A stretch of 64,000 bases of DNA from Pseudoalteromonas sp. CO133X (GTDB lineage: Bacteria > Pseudomonadota > Gammaproteobacteria > Enterobacterales > Alteromonadaceae), in NCBI GenBank assembly GCA_004208945.1, contig SGPE01000024.1, positions 124,001 to 188,000 of the forward strand. The letters run 5' to 3'. Both the position numbers and the translations under genes were made by a program. Of this stretch, positions 32,082-41,089 are shown piece after piece (within the stretch, counting starts at the first letter, position 1; the number at the start of each line of letters is the position of its first letter). The notes beneath the pieces were generated by a model. That model had not been told where the DNA came from. It made no database searches and worked only from the letters and a program-made list of their open reading frames with translations.

Positions 32082-33764
32082 GTGAAAAATTTAGCCACTA
32101 CTTTTTTGTGCGTCACGTGTTACCTGTTGGTTATCTGTTTGGCCGCAGTAGGGGATAAGGCATACGCTATGAGTTCGCCAGAGGTCACTGTAAAGTCACT
32201 TATTGATAAAGATGATAAAGAAAAGGCTGATGAAGAAAAAGAAGTGACCAGTGCAGAGGCAGGGAGCTCATTTACTAGTCTGCAAACCGATGAAACTTCA
32301 TTTTTCGATGAATTTAATCGAATTACTCCGCGAAATACAATGTATGGCTTTTTAACAGCTGCACGGTCACGCGACTTTGAATTAGCTAGTCACTACCTCG
32401 ATTATCGTAACTTACCGCAAGATGTTGCTGCCATTGGTCAGATGAAACTGGCTGAAAATCTATCTTTAATTTTAGATAGAACTTTATGGGTTGATATTGA
32501 TAACCTGAGTAATAATCCTGACGGCAAAAAAAATGAAGCGGTACCAAGTTATCGCGATCTTGTCGGTGAAATTTCCACTTCTCAAGGAAAAGTGCAAATC
32601 TTATTACAGCGTGTTCCGAATAAAGAAGGAACGCAAACAATTTGGAAAATTTCCAATGCGACAGTGAGCAACATACCCTTATTAATTGAAGAGTATGGGT
32701 ATAACCGCATAGGAGAGTGGCTATATCAGTCTTTACCAAGTTTTGAGTTTTTAGGTGTAATGCTGTGGCAATGGGTCTACTTTGCATGTTCTTTTGTTTT
32801 CTTTGTACTTGTCGCAATTGTGTTAACACGGCTTCTTTCTTTTGTTTTAGTACATTTAAAGTTTCCCATACAGCAAGACATTGTTGATTTTATCAATGGA
32901 CCAATCTGTTTATTAATAGCAGTAATAATGTCGCGTTCGTTAAGTGATGAATCTAATGTAACCATTGCTTTTTTGGCCGTAATTCATGGCGCCACGGTTT
33001 TGCTTTTAGCATGGACTTGGGTGTTTATACGTATTGTTGATATTGCGAAACATCGCTTGAGCCAGCGCTTTATCCGCCAAGATAAACCTCATGCTGTTTT
33101 CTTGCTAAGGCCTGTGAGTAACGTCATAAAAACCAGTATCGTGATTATTATGTTATTTGTCTGGTTTGAGAATTTGGGCTTTAACGCGACGACCTTACTT
33201 GCTGGTCTGGGTATCGGTGGGCTTGCTATCGCACTTGCTGCACAAAAAACGGTTGAAAATATCATTGCAGCAATCACGCTTTATACATCAGCACCTGTAC
33301 GAATTGGTAATTTGTGTAAGTTTGACAATCACCTCGGAACAATTGAAGAGATAGGTTTAAGGGCAACACGTATACGCACACTTGATCGCTCGGTTATTTA
33401 TGTAGCGAATGCTAAGTTTGTGGATATGCAGCTTGAAAATATTTCTGAGCGAGAACGCATTTCATATCGACCTAAGTTAATGCTCAGCGCGAAAACAGAG
33501 CAGCAAAACTTACATGCTTTTATGGCGTCTGTTCGTGTACTACTGAAAGAGCATGAACATATTGCCGATGAGCCTTGTCGAGTGCGATTTAAAGGTTTTA
33601 CGCCTTGGGCTTTACAAATCGATGTACTAAGCTATGTAGAGACAGTCGATTTTGCGTTTTATATGGAAATAATTGAAGAGTTAAATATGGCGATTTTAGG
33701 TTTGATGAACGAGCATAATTGTGAATTAGCCAAGCCAGAATTTGCTCGTGTAGTGGGGTCGTAA
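32082..33764 (+). CDS. Large MscS-family channel with an extra periplasmic domain
   Basis: A 560-residue protein. A signal-like segment (LATTFLCVTCYLLVICLAAV) is followed by a charged linker (KDDKEKADEEKEVTSAE) and a ~150-residue globular domain (ITPRNTMYGFLTAARSRDFE, LILDRTLWVDID), then about five membrane segments from residue 225. The pore helix region reads FNATTLLAGLGIGGLAIALA, then AQKTVENIIAAITLYTSAPV. The cytoplasmic domain has LRATRIRTLDRSVIYVANAK. This periplasmic-domain arrangement is common among marine MscS relatives. The start is a GTG with AAGGATGAG in front. It is monocistronic. The channel should gate on membrane tension; the function of the periplasmic domain is unknown. Confidence 0.9.
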   Translation: MKNLATTFLCVTCYLLVICLAAVGDKAYAMSSPEVTVKSLIDKDDKEKADEEKEVTSAEAGSSFTSLQTDETSFFDEFNRITPRNTMYGFLTAARSRDFELASHYLDYRNLPQDVAAIGQMKLAENLSLILDRTLWVDIDNLSNNPDGKKNEAVPSYRDLVGEISTSQGKVQILLQRVPNKEGTQTIWKISNATVSNIPLLIEEYGYNRIGEWLYQSLPSFEFLGVMLWQWVYFACSFVFFVLVAIVLTRLLSFVLVHLKFPIQQDIVDFINGPICLLIAVIMSRSLSDESNVTIAFLAVIHGATVLLLAWTWVFIRIVDIAKHRLSQRFIRQDKPHAVFLLRPVSNVIKTSIVIIMLFVWFENLGFNATTLLAGLGIGGLAIALAAQKTVENIIAAITLYTSAPVRIGNLCKFDNHLGTIEEIGLRATRIRTLDRSVIYVANAKFVDMQLENISERERISYRPKLMLSAKTEQQNLHAFMASVRVLLKEHEHIADEPCRVRFKGFTPWALQIDVLSYVETVDFAFYMEIIEELNMAILGLMNEHNCELAKPEFARVVGS

Positions 33765-34129
33765 TGAAAATTATCACAAATGAAAGTAGTTCTCAGTTGT
33801 ACACATTCTCTACACATTGTTGCTATTGGTTGGACAGGACATATGTCCGCTAAAGTGTAAAATAGTTGCATAATTTCTTCTAAATGCTTTGATGTTGCCG
33901 CTAATTGTTGTAAAAAAATTGTGTATTTATAATTTTTAATGCAGTAAAAGTGTCATAAAGTGTTATAATCGTCAGCGTTCGTTCAGCCTCTTTACCTCGT
34001 TTTGCACTCTCGATTTAGAGGTCCGCGCAGCTTATTATAAGGCGCGAAAAATTGGCCGAGCCCGTCAAATGATTTGACGCAACATCATCACCGTTGAATA
34101 AGAGTGCATAAAAAAGGTTAAAACCCGAC
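33765..34129 (+). promoter_or_regulatory. 365-base gap with extended -10 promoter, long leader and palindrome for the TonB receptor
   Basis: No gene is seen here. A perfect extended -10 (TGTTATAAT, TATAAT at 33964-33969) has no clear -35 and would start transcription near 33976. That leaves a 5' leader of about 150 bases before the receptor ATG. In the leader a palindrome CGTCAAAT-G-ATTTGACG (34063-34079) could be an operator or a hairpin. The upstream part is AT-rich with no further structure that I can name. Confidence 0.5.
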
Positions 34130-36424
34130 ATGAAAGCAATGAAAAGATCTACGTTAGCAACCCTAATCAATGCAACGTTGTTCTCTGCCGTAGCAGGTAC
34201 TTCATTTTCAACTCTTGCTGCAGACGAAGCACCAGCAGCAAAAAACAACCAACTAGAAGTTATCCAAATCACTGCTCGTAAGCGTGTAGAAAATGCTCAG
34301 GAAGTACCTGTTGCAGTATCTGCGCTGCAAGGTGATAACTTAGATGCTTACAGCTCAGCTGGTATGGATATTCGCTTTATGAATGCGAAAATCCCAAGTT
34401 TATCAATCGAATCTTCGTTTGGTCGTTCATTCCCACGCTTTTATGTTCGTGGTCTAGGTAACACAGACTTTGATTTGAATGCTTCTCAACCGGTTTCTTT
34501 AGTGGTTGATGAAGTCGTTCAAGAAAACGCAATCTTAAAAGGTTTCCCTGTATTTGACGTTGCACGCGTAGAAGTTTTACGTGGCCCACAAGGTACATTA
34601 TTCGGTCGTAACACGCCGGCTGGCCTTGTTAAATTTGATACAGTTAAACCATCACAAGAATTTGAAGGCTATGGTTCAGTATCTTACGGTAGCCGTGGCG
34701 CAGTTGATTTTGAAGGTGCTGTTGGCGGTGGCCTAACAGACCGTTTATCAACACGTGTTTCTGTACTTTGGCAAGAAAAAGACGATTATATTGATAATCG
34801 CGCACCAGGGTTTGAGCAAGACGACGTATTAGGTGGTTACACTGAGAAAGCGGCTCGTGTTCAATTCTTATATGAAGGTGATGATTTCACAGGTTTATTC
34901 AACTACCACACGCGTGATATGGACGGTAAGCCAATTGCATTCCGTGGTAACGCAATCAAAGCAGGTACAAACGATTTAGTAGATGGCTTTGAACACGATG
35001 TGGTTTTCCACGATGCAGCTTCACGTGCTACACAGCAAGTTGAATCACAAGGCGCAAGCTTAAAGCTTGAGTGGGACATCAACGATTTAACACTGACGTC
35101 AATCTCTGCATGGGAAAGTGCTGAAATCTATTCACGCGCTGACATCGACGGTGGTTACGGTTTCTTTAATGCAGACGACCCAACAGCGCCTATGGGCCCA
35201 GGTTTTATTCCGTTCACTTCTGAAAGTGCTGACGGTATTCCAGATCAAGACCAATACACGCAAGAACTTCGTTTATCAAGCAACTATGCTGGCGACGTAA
35301 ACTTCCAAGTAGGTGTGTTCTACTTTGACGAAGCGCTAACAATCGAAAACTTCAGCTACGACACATATGGTGCAACACCTGGTGAGTTAAACGGTTATGT
35401 TATCCAGCAGCAAGATACCAAAGCATGGGCGGTATTCGGTTCATTAGATTACACAATCACTGATGACTTAAAAGTAACAGCGGGTCTTCGTTACTCTGAT
35501 GACGAAAAAGAATTCTCAGCGAACCGTACTTTAAGCCCTGTTGGTGGTGGTGCGTTATTCTTAACAGAAAACCCAAGTGACGATCACATTAGCTGGGATT
35601 TATCTGCTAACTACAAGATCAACGACAACGTAAACTGGTACGCGCGTGTCGCTAATAGCTTCCGTGCCCCAAGTATTCAAGGTCGTATCTTATTCGGTGA
35701 TGAAGTAACTGTTGCTGAGTCTGAAACTGTAACATCTTTCGAAACAGGTATTAAATCAGACGTACTTGATGGCCGTGGTCGTGTAAATGCGACTGTGTTC
35801 TACTACACAATGGATGACCAACAATTAACAGCAGTGGGTGGTGGTGCAAACTTCAATCGTCTAGTTAATGCTGATAAGACAACTGGTTATGGTTTTGAGT
35901 TAGACACTGAGTGGGTATTAACTGATAACCTAAACGCGACGTTTAACTTAAGCTACAACAACACTGAGCTTAAAGATAAAGATTTAGCCGTTGCTGTTTG
36001 TGCACAATGCACCGTGACAGATCCAACATTCCAAGTACCTGGTGCATTTGGTCCTGAAGACCGTGCTATCTTAGATGGTAACAGCCTACCACACGCACCT
36101 GAGTGGATCTCTAACGTCACATTACGTTATAGCCGTGAAGTTGCTGACGGTGAATTCTTCACTTACGCTGACGTGTCTTACCGTAGTGAAATCAACTACT
36201 TCTTATACGAGTCAGTTGAGTTTGAAGGCAAGCCATTAACAGAAGTTGGTTTACGTGCAGGTTATGCTTGGGCTGAAGGCGACAACGAATATGAAGTATC
36301 AGCATTCGTTCGTAACATGTTTGACGAACAACAATCAATCGGTGCTATCGACTTCAATAACAACACAGCAATGGTGAACGAAGAGCGTTACATTGGTGCT
36401 GAGTTCAAAGTAAGCTTCTTCTAA
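34130..36424 (+). CDS. TonB-dependent receptor, highly expressed type
   Basis: A 764-residue outer-membrane receptor. The signal peptide ends near FSTLAADE (residue 28-30). The TonB box region is LEVIQITARKR. The plug carries FYVRGLGNTDFDLNASQPVS, then VDEVVQENAILKGFPVFDV and the RVEVLRGPQGTLFGRNTPAG signature. The barrel follows from about 160 and ends in GAEFKVSFF with a terminal Phe. A Cys pair sits in VAVCAQCTV, probably an extracellular loop disulfide. Codons are strongly biased to CGT, AAC, TTC and GGT compared with neighbours, a mark of high expression. The sequence is typical of the receptors used by Alteromonadales for siderophores or oligosaccharides; the substrate is not evident. 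A terminator follows. Confidence 0.9.
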   Translation: MKAMKRSTLATLINATLFSAVAGTSFSTLAADEAPAAKNNQLEVIQITARKRVENAQEVPVAVSALQGDNLDAYSSAGMDIRFMNAKIPSLSIESSFGRSFPRFYVRGLGNTDFDLNASQPVSLVVDEVVQENAILKGFPVFDVARVEVLRGPQGTLFGRNTPAGLVKFDTVKPSQEFEGYGSVSYGSRGAVDFEGAVGGGLTDRLSTRVSVLWQEKDDYIDNRAPGFEQDDVLGGYTEKAARVQFLYEGDDFTGLFNYHTRDMDGKPIAFRGNAIKAGTNDLVDGFEHDVVFHDAASRATQQVESQGASLKLEWDINDLTLTSISAWESAEIYSRADIDGGYGFFNADDPTAPMGPGFIPFTSESADGIPDQDQYTQELRLSSNYAGDVNFQVGVFYFDEALTIENFSYDTYGATPGELNGYVIQQQDTKAWAVFGSLDYTITDDLKVTAGLRYSDDEKEFSANRTLSPVGGGALFLTENPSDDHISWDLSANYKINDNVNWYARVANSFRAPSIQGRILFGDEVTVAESETVTSFETGIKSDVLDGRGRVNATVFYYTMDDQQLTAVGGGANFNRLVNADKTTGYGFELDTEWVLTDNLNATFNLSYNNTELKDKDLAVAVCAQCTVTDPTFQVPGAFGPEDRAILDGNSLPHAPEWISNVTLRYSREVADGEFFTYADVSYRSEINYFLYESVEFEGKPLTEVGLRAGYAWAEGDNEYEVSAFVRNMFDEQQSIGAIDFNNNTAMVNEERYIGAEFKVSFF

Positions 36425-36445
36425 GCTGAAATAATAAGTCCTATT

Positions 36446-36472
36446 AAAACCCGCTGTATAGCGGGTTTTTTC
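36446..36472 (+). terminator. Intrinsic terminator of the TonB receptor gene
   Basis: AAAACCCGCT and AGCGGGTTTT pair around GTAT and are followed by a T-tract. Confidence 0.92.
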
Positions 36473-36534
36473 GTTTATAATCGCGTTGGTAACTGCTAAA
36501 GTGGCAGGATTAATTTAAGAGAAAGAGAATACCT

Positions 36535-36834
36535 ATGGCTGGATTTTGGAACTACCGTGTGATTTTTTGTGAAGCAACAAAAGATGAAGCGGCACAATAT
36601 CAAATTCATGAAGTTGAATATAACTTAAATGGTAAAGTGACTAACTGGTCAGAAACTGGAGCAGCGCCTTTTGGCAATACAGTTGAAGAGCTAGAAGCTG
36701 ATGCTGATCGTTTAAAAACGGCGTTTTCTAAGCCAGTTTTAAAAGTGGTTAGAAAGCAACGTGGCTACGAGTTAGTTGACGTAGAAACAGGCGAAGACGC
36801 CTTTGCTGAGCCACCTGCGGGCTTAACTGAATAA
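36535..36834 (+). CDS. Small conserved hypothetical protein, 99 residues
   Basis: A soluble protein that begins AGFWNYRVIFCEATKDEAAQ and has a strand-turn-strand IHEVEYNLNGKVTNWSETGA, a helical VEELEADADRLKTAFSK, then LKVVRKQRGYELVDVETG. The C-terminus is acidic. This looks like a compact alpha/beta fold and not a known enzyme. The promoter region between the receptor terminator and this gene is short; an AGAGAAAGAGAAT site precedes the start. A rho-independent terminator directly follows. The family is not recognised. Transcription in the same direction as the HAD gene downstream is separated by that terminator. Confidence 0.8.
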   Translation: MAGFWNYRVIFCEATKDEAAQYQIHEVEYNLNGKVTNWSETGAAPFGNTVEELEADADRLKTAFSKPVLKVVRKQRGYELVDVETGEDAFAEPPAGLTE

Positions 36835-36850
36835 TCACGCTGAATTAATT

Positions 36851-36873
36851 AAAGGTGCCAATGGCACCTTTTT
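36851..36873 (+). terminator. Intrinsic terminator after the 99-residue gene
   Basis: AAAGGTGCC-AAT-GGCACCTTT followed by TTAC. It lies inside an upstream extension of the HAD reading frame and so argues against a start at 36855. Confidence 0.85.
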
Positions 36874-36896
36874 ACTTTAACTTTGAAGGAATGAGG

Positions 36897-37553
36897 ATGA
36901 CTTTAAAAGCAGTATTATTTGATATGGATGGCACGCTGGTTGATTCTGAAAGTGTGCATTTTAATATTTGGAATGATTTACTCGCGCCTTTTGGCGTGCA
37001 ATATGATGAAGCTACATTTTGCCAACGCTTTTCAGGCAGACCGACTCTTGAAGCCGCAAAAGAAGTGGTTGAAAAATATCAGCTTACGATTAGCCCTGAA
37101 CAATTAACAAATGATAAGTATGCTGCATTTGGTCGCTTCGTGAGCTCGAATTTGCCAGCGTTTATGCCTTACGCAAAAGAAGTCTTAGAAGAGATTAAAG
37201 CGAGCGGTTTAAAAATGGCGTTAGTTACGGGTAGTGCTAAAGATGAAGCGTATCCTATTTTAAAAGGCTATGGCATTTTTGATTGGTTTGATTGTGTGGT
37301 CACGAAAGATGATGTGATAAACCCCAAGCCTGCAGGCGATCCATATCAACTCGCTCTTGATACCTTACAGATTAAGGCAGATGAAGCAATTGCAGTTGAA
37401 GATACATTCACTGGTGTAAGCGCTGCAAGTAGCGCAAACGTGCCTGTGTTTGCTGTACCAAATCACTTCACATTAGAGCATGACTTTAGTAAAGCGGCAG
37501 GAAAGTTCGAGAATCTAAAAGAACTTCTAAAATGGGTACAAAGTAAGCTATAG
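36897..37553 (+). CDS. HAD-superfamily hydrolase (phosphatase/phosphomutase-like)
   Basis: A 218-residue HAD hydrolase. The nucleophile motif is FDMDGTLVDSESVHF (Asp9 and Asp11). The cap is helical. Motif II is MALVTGSAKDEA, the Lys lies in KDDVINPKPAGDPY, and motif IV is AVEDTFTGVSAA. The DSESVHF pattern and the size fit the beta-phosphoglucomutase/phosphoglycolate phosphatase-like group (subfamily I). GAAGGA is spaced six bases from this ATG, and an earlier in-frame start would fall inside the terminator of the previous gene. The substrate is likely a small sugar phosphate. It is followed closely by the DNA ligase gene, with 32 bases between, so the two may share a transcript. Confidence 0.92.
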   Translation: MTLKAVLFDMDGTLVDSESVHFNIWNDLLAPFGVQYDEATFCQRFSGRPTLEAAKEVVEKYQLTISPEQLTNDKYAAFGRFVSSNLPAFMPYAKEVLEEIKASGLKMALVTGSAKDEAYPILKGYGIFDWFDCVVTKDDVINPKPAGDPYQLALDTLQIKADEAIAVEDTFTGVSAASSANVPVFAVPNHFTLEHDFSKAAGKFENLKELLKWVQSKL

Positions 37554-37585
37554 TTTAGAAAATGATTCATCGCAGGGATGCATTT

Positions 37586-38428
37586 ATGATCTTTCTATTT
37601 CGCAGACTCGTTACTTTATTGTGCTTTAGCCTGTTTACAGCAATCGCTGTGGCAACACCAAAAGTTCAACTCGCTAAAGTATATGGCGCTGATAGTGTTG
37701 TTGTCAGTGATTACCTCGTGAGTGAAAAGTACGATGGCGTACGTGCAATCTGGACTGGCACTCAGTTTCTAACCCGAGCAGGAAATACGATTAATGCGCC
37801 TGCTTGGTTTACTGCTCCTTTACCTAAGGCTTGGCTAGACGGCGAACTTTGGAGCAAACGCCAAGACTTCGCTAACCTGAGTGGCATTATTCGAACACAG
37901 CTTCCCGTTGATAACGACTGGCAGAATGTAAGTTATATGGTCTTTGATATGCCAGACTCTAGCATCCCTTTTAGCGAGCGTTATAAAAATTATCTAGGAT
38001 TGGTAGCGCAGTTAAACGCTAAACACATAGTAGCAGTAGAACAAAAACGCTTCGAAAGTAATCATCAACTTAGCTTGTACATGGATGATTTAATAGCAAA
38101 TGGTGCTGAAGGAGTAATGCTACATTTAGCGTCTGCGGTGCATCGCTCTGGGCGCAGTGACGCTTTATTAAAGCTTAAACCCTATCTTGATGCCGAGGCG
38201 ATTGTTATTGCGCATTTGCCGGGAAAAGGTAAGTATAAGAATATGTTAGGTGCACTTAAGGTGCGTAGCGCTGAAGGCGTAGAGTTTAAAATTGGCTCGG
38301 GGTTTTCAGACCATCAGCGGCAATTTCCTCCGGCAATAGGCAGTACCGTTACCTACAAATACCATGGTTTTACCAAACATGGGCTACCACGTTTCGCCAG
38401 CTTTTTACGTGAGCGAAATGCCTTATAA
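37586..38428 (+). CDS. Periplasmic ATP-dependent DNA ligase, LigE type
   Basis: A 280-residue minimal DNA ligase with a signal peptide (IFLFRRLVTLLCFSLFTAIA, cleavage expected after AVA at residue 23). Motif I with the nucleotidylated lysine is SEKYDGVRA (Lys48). Other ligase motifs are LTRAGN, the Glu in WLDGELWSK, EGVMLH (motif IV) and LLKLKPY (motif V). The OB-fold has GKGKYKNMLGALKVRS and VEFKIGSGFSDHQR, with no zinc finger or BRCT domain. Such ligases (LigE) of Haemophilus, Neisseria and Vibrio act in the periplasm and have been linked to DNA uptake or biofilm DNA. An upstream start lacks a good site; AGGGATG precedes this ATG. Confidence 0.9.
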   Translation: MIFLFRRLVTLLCFSLFTAIAVATPKVQLAKVYGADSVVVSDYLVSEKYDGVRAIWTGTQFLTRAGNTINAPAWFTAPLPKAWLDGELWSKRQDFANLSGIIRTQLPVDNDWQNVSYMVFDMPDSSIPFSERYKNYLGLVAQLNAKHIVAVEQKRFESNHQLSLYMDDLIANGAEGVMLHLASAVHRSGRSDALLKLKPYLDAEAIVIAHLPGKGKYKNMLGALKVRSAEGVEFKIGSGFSDHQRQFPPAIGSTVTYKYHGFTKHGLPRFASFLRERNAL

Positions 38429-38500
38429 GCTTTAGACATTCAAAAACAGCTGTAATTATGGTAAATTTCGCGGCCTTTTTATTGATGTATAGGTAAGACG

Positions 38501-39868
38501 ATGTTTGCAGGCTTTGATTATGGTAGCTCAAATTGCGCAATCGGTGTAATGAATAATGAGCAACAAGTCTCTTTAGTGCCACTTGAGCAGGGCAAACACT
38601 ATTTACCTTCAACACTTTATACTCATCACAGCGCGTTGGTTGTTGATTTTGTAGCAAAGCATTTAGCTGGTAGCCAATTTGAGCACGACTTTAGAACTCA
38701 GCGTCGAGCGCTCCTTAATACTTTACCTCGCGTTAAATCCGACTTAGATATTCAAGCAGGCGATGAGACCTTATTTATAGGTCGTGAAGCTATTAGTGAA
38801 TATGTGCAGTTTCCTGAGGAAGGTTATTTTGTTAAATCACCGAAGTCATTTTTTGGCGCGGTTGGCTTGAAACAAGGACAAATTAACTTTTTTGAAGACA
38901 TTGCAACGGCGATGATTTTAAAAATTAAACAGCGCGCCGAGCAATCACTGCAAGAGTCATTAACAGAAACGGTCATTGGACGACCAGTAAACTTTCAATC
39001 AGTCGGTGGTGAAGAATCTAATCAACAAGCACTAGGCATTTTGGAGCGAGCAGCAAAGCGTGCAGGATTCAAAGAGGTGTCGTTTTTATATGAGCCGCTA
39101 GCGGCAGGGATTGATTATGAAACTTCATTGCAGGAAGACCAAAAAGTATTGGTTGTAGATATTGGCGGGGGGACCAGCGATTGTTCATTTGTACAAATGG
39201 GGCCGAGCTTTCGACAAAGTGAGTGTCGTGATAACGACTTTTTAGCTCACAGCGGCAAGCGTGTTGGCGGTAATGACTTAGATATCGCGCTGAGCTTTCA
39301 TGGTTTAATGCCGTTGCTTGGTTTAGGCACTGAGTTTAAATCGGGTCTTGTGCTGCCTAATCAACCGTTTTGGCAAGCCTGTAAAATCAATGATGTTAAT
39401 CTACAGAGCTTGTTTTACAGTGATGCACATCATCGAGAGCTTGTTACACAACTACGTGAAGTGCAACAGCCTGAGTTATTTAAGCGCTTAATTCATTTAC
39501 AACAAAATAAGCAAGGTCACCAATTAGTACAGCAGGGGGAAGCGGCAAAAATTGCACTATCGTCAAGTAACGAATTTACCGCTGATTTAGGGTTTTTAGA
39601 CCCAGAGTTAAGTCAGTGCTTGACGTTAAATGATCTATCTTTAGCGGTAGATGACTCTATAAGCCAGATAGTAAGGCTAGCTAAACAAGCCATAGCGGAT
39701 GCCGGTACAACACCTGACGTTATTTATTTAACTGGAGGCAGTGCTCAGTCGCCATTAATTAAAGCGGCGTTAAAAGCTCATTTAGGTGGAATTGAGATGC
39801 TCAATGGAGACCACTTTGGCAGTGTAACTGCTGGCTTAACTAAATGGGCACATAAGCTTTATCGCTAA
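38501..39868 (+). CDS. yegD: YegD-type Hsp70-family chaperone
   Basis: A 455-residue actin-fold protein related to DnaK but without the substrate-binding lid. The phosphate 1 loop is FAGFDYGSSNCAIGVM, the phosphate 2 loop VLVVDIGGGTSDCSFVQM, and the adenosine motif IYLTGGSAQSPLIKAAL. VIGRPVNFQSVGGEESNQQA is typical of the YegD subgroup. Its length agrees with E. coli YegD (450). The role is not well known; it is a predicted ATP-dependent chaperone. The gene stands 72 bases after the ligase gene with its own possible promoter. It ends facing methylglyoxal synthase. Confidence 0.93.
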   Translation: MFAGFDYGSSNCAIGVMNNEQQVSLVPLEQGKHYLPSTLYTHHSALVVDFVAKHLAGSQFEHDFRTQRRALLNTLPRVKSDLDIQAGDETLFIGREAISEYVQFPEEGYFVKSPKSFFGAVGLKQGQINFFEDIATAMILKIKQRAEQSLQESLTETVIGRPVNFQSVGGEESNQQALGILERAAKRAGFKEVSFLYEPLAAGIDYETSLQEDQKVLVVDIGGGTSDCSFVQMGPSFRQSECRDNDFLAHSGKRVGGNDLDIALSFHGLMPLLGLGTEFKSGLVLPNQPFWQACKINDVNLQSLFYSDAHHRELVTQLREVQQPELFKRLIHLQQNKQGHQLVQQGEAAKIALSSSNEFTADLGFLDPELSQCLTLNDLSLAVDDSISQIVRLAKQAIADAGTTPDVIYLTGGSAQSPLIKAALKAHLGGIEMLNGDHFGSVTAGLTKWAHKLYR

Positions 39869-39887
39869 ATGTGCTCATTTATAAAGA

Positions 39888-40352
39888 CTACAACGTAACT
39901 TGGCGTGTTGCTAAGTATTTCTCGTAATCAGGTAGCGTTCGATTAAGCTCGCTCTCCATCATGGGTGAGCTTAAAAGCATATCGGCACTGACCTCATTAC
40001 AGGCTACAGGAATATTCCACACAGCGGCTAAACGTAGGAGTGCTTTTACATCTGGATCATGCGGCTGTGATGCGAGTGGATCCCAGAAAAAGACCAACAT
40101 ATGCACTTCATGCTCAGCAATTTTAGCACCTAACTGCTGATCGCCACCCATTGGACCACTTAATAATTTAATGACTTCAAGCCCTGTTGTGCGCTCGATT
40201 AAATGGCCTGTTGTACCTGTACCATAAAGTGTGTGCTTGCTTAAAATACCTTGATGCTTTTCACACCACGCTTGCAGTGCCGCTTTTTTGCCATCGTGGG
40301 CAACAAGGGCGATATTTTTCTTGGCAGGTAGGGCTTGTTGTTTTTGTTCCAT
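39888..40352 (-). CDS. mgsA: Methylglyoxal synthase
   Basis: A 154-residue enzyme that converts dihydroxyacetone phosphate to methylglyoxal and phosphate, a bypass of lower glycolysis that relieves sugar-phosphate stress. The catalytic Asp71 is in LSGPMGGDQQLGA. Asp91 in FFWDPLASQPHDPDV and the phosphate-binding HTLYGTGTTGHL are present, with NIALVAHDGKK at the N-terminus. The length is that of E. coli MgsA (152). It is nearly adjacent to the LysE gene upstream on the same strand (8 bases), which points to one operon. The DJ-1/PfpI protein elsewhere in the window could detoxify the product, an inference from family only. Confidence 0.95.
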   Translation of the reverse strand: MEQKQQALPAKKNIALVAHDGKKAALQAWCEKHQGILSKHTLYGTGTTGHLIERTTGLEVIKLLSGPMGGDQQLGAKIAEHEVHMLVFFWDPLASQPHDPDVKALLRLAAVWNIPVACNEVSADMLLSSPMMESELNRTLPDYEKYLATRQVTL

Positions 40353-40360
40353 AAGTGCTC

Positions 40361-40999
40361 TTAAATTAGTAGGTTAATTGCTAAGGCTATAAAGACCAGC
40401 CCCGTGATTCTATCAATCCAAATTTGGGTTTGTGGGTGCTCACGAAAGTGACTGGCAATTTTATCGCCGAAATAAATATACGTGCAGTCGATTGGAAAAG
40501 CAAAAAGTGGGTAGAGTAGGCCAAAAAATGCGAGTTGAAATGTCGTTGATGATAAGCTCGGATCGACGAACTGTGGAATAAAGGCAATGAAAAACAAAGC
40601 CACTTTAGGGTTGAGTACTTCGGTCATCATGGCTTGAAACATCACATTTTGCTTTTTACTGGTGCTGACATGAGGTTTTTCGTCGCAATGTGGTTCAGGC
40701 TGGTTAAAAGTACTTTTTAAGGTCATTAACCCTAAATAGCAAAGGTATGCAGCACCTAAGTATTGTACTGTGGTATAAGCGACTGCAGATGCCTTTAATA
40801 TGGCTGTTAACCCAATGACGGCAAAAAAGGTGTGCACAACGCCGCCAAGTGCAAATCCGAATGCGCTTTGCAGGCCCGCTGCTCTGCCATTGGCAAAGGT
40901 TTGTGCCATTAAAAATGCGTTAGAAGGCCCAGGAGCTACGGCAATCAAAAAACTGGCGCCGAGAAACGAGAGCAAAAATTCGGGATTAATCATTGGCAT
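40361..40999 (-). CDS. LysE/RhtB-family amino acid exporter
   Basis: A 212-residue inner-membrane exporter with six hydrophobic segments. The family signature is LIAVAPGPSNAFLMAQTFAN near the N-terminus. GLQSAFGFALGGVVHTFF follows, and the second half starts MFQAMMTEVLNPKVALFFIA. Members export amino acids such as lysine, threonine or homoserine. The frame is open to 41062, but that part overlaps the terminator of the subtilisin gene, so the start is the ATG at 40999 (or the one at 40993, both giving a normal family N-terminus). The ribosome binding site is not clear. It precedes mgsA with an 8-base gap. Confidence 0.88.
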   Translation of the reverse strand: MPMINPEFLLSFLGASFLIAVAPGPSNAFLMAQTFANGRAAGLQSAFGFALGGVVHTFFAVIGLTAILKASAVAYTTVQYLGAAYLCYLGLMTLKSTFNQPEPHCDEKPHVSTSKKQNVMFQAMMTEVLNPKVALFFIAFIPQFVDPSLSSTTFQLAFFGLLYPLFAFPIDCTYIYFGDKIASHFREHPQTQIWIDRITGLVFIALAINLLI

Positions 41000-41050
41000 A
41001 AGATAAAAAAGATGGATAGCTGATTCTAACAAGCTTACAGAAAAAGAAAA

Positions 41051-41070
41051 AGCGGGCATCATGGCCCGCT
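41051..41070 (-). terminator. Intrinsic terminator of the subtilisin gene
   Basis: AGCGGGC-ATCATG-GCCCGCT on the plus strand. On the minus strand a TTTTTCTTTTT tract follows. It is located 20 bases past the protease stop codon. Confidence 0.88.
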
Positions 41071-41089
41071 TATCTCGTAGGGTAGGAGA

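Noticed and set aside
33765..34129. Possible Fur box before the TonB receptor
   Set aside because: No good match to the GATAATGATAATCATTATC pattern; only an unrelated palindrome is present.
36855..36896. Upstream start for the HAD hydrolase
   Set aside because: This part of the frame contains the intrinsic terminator of the previous gene; the start at 36897 has a good ribosome binding site and normal family N-terminus.
41000..41062. Upstream extension of the LysE exporter
   Set aside because: It reaches into the terminator of the subtilisin gene; family members start near MINPEF or MPMINP.
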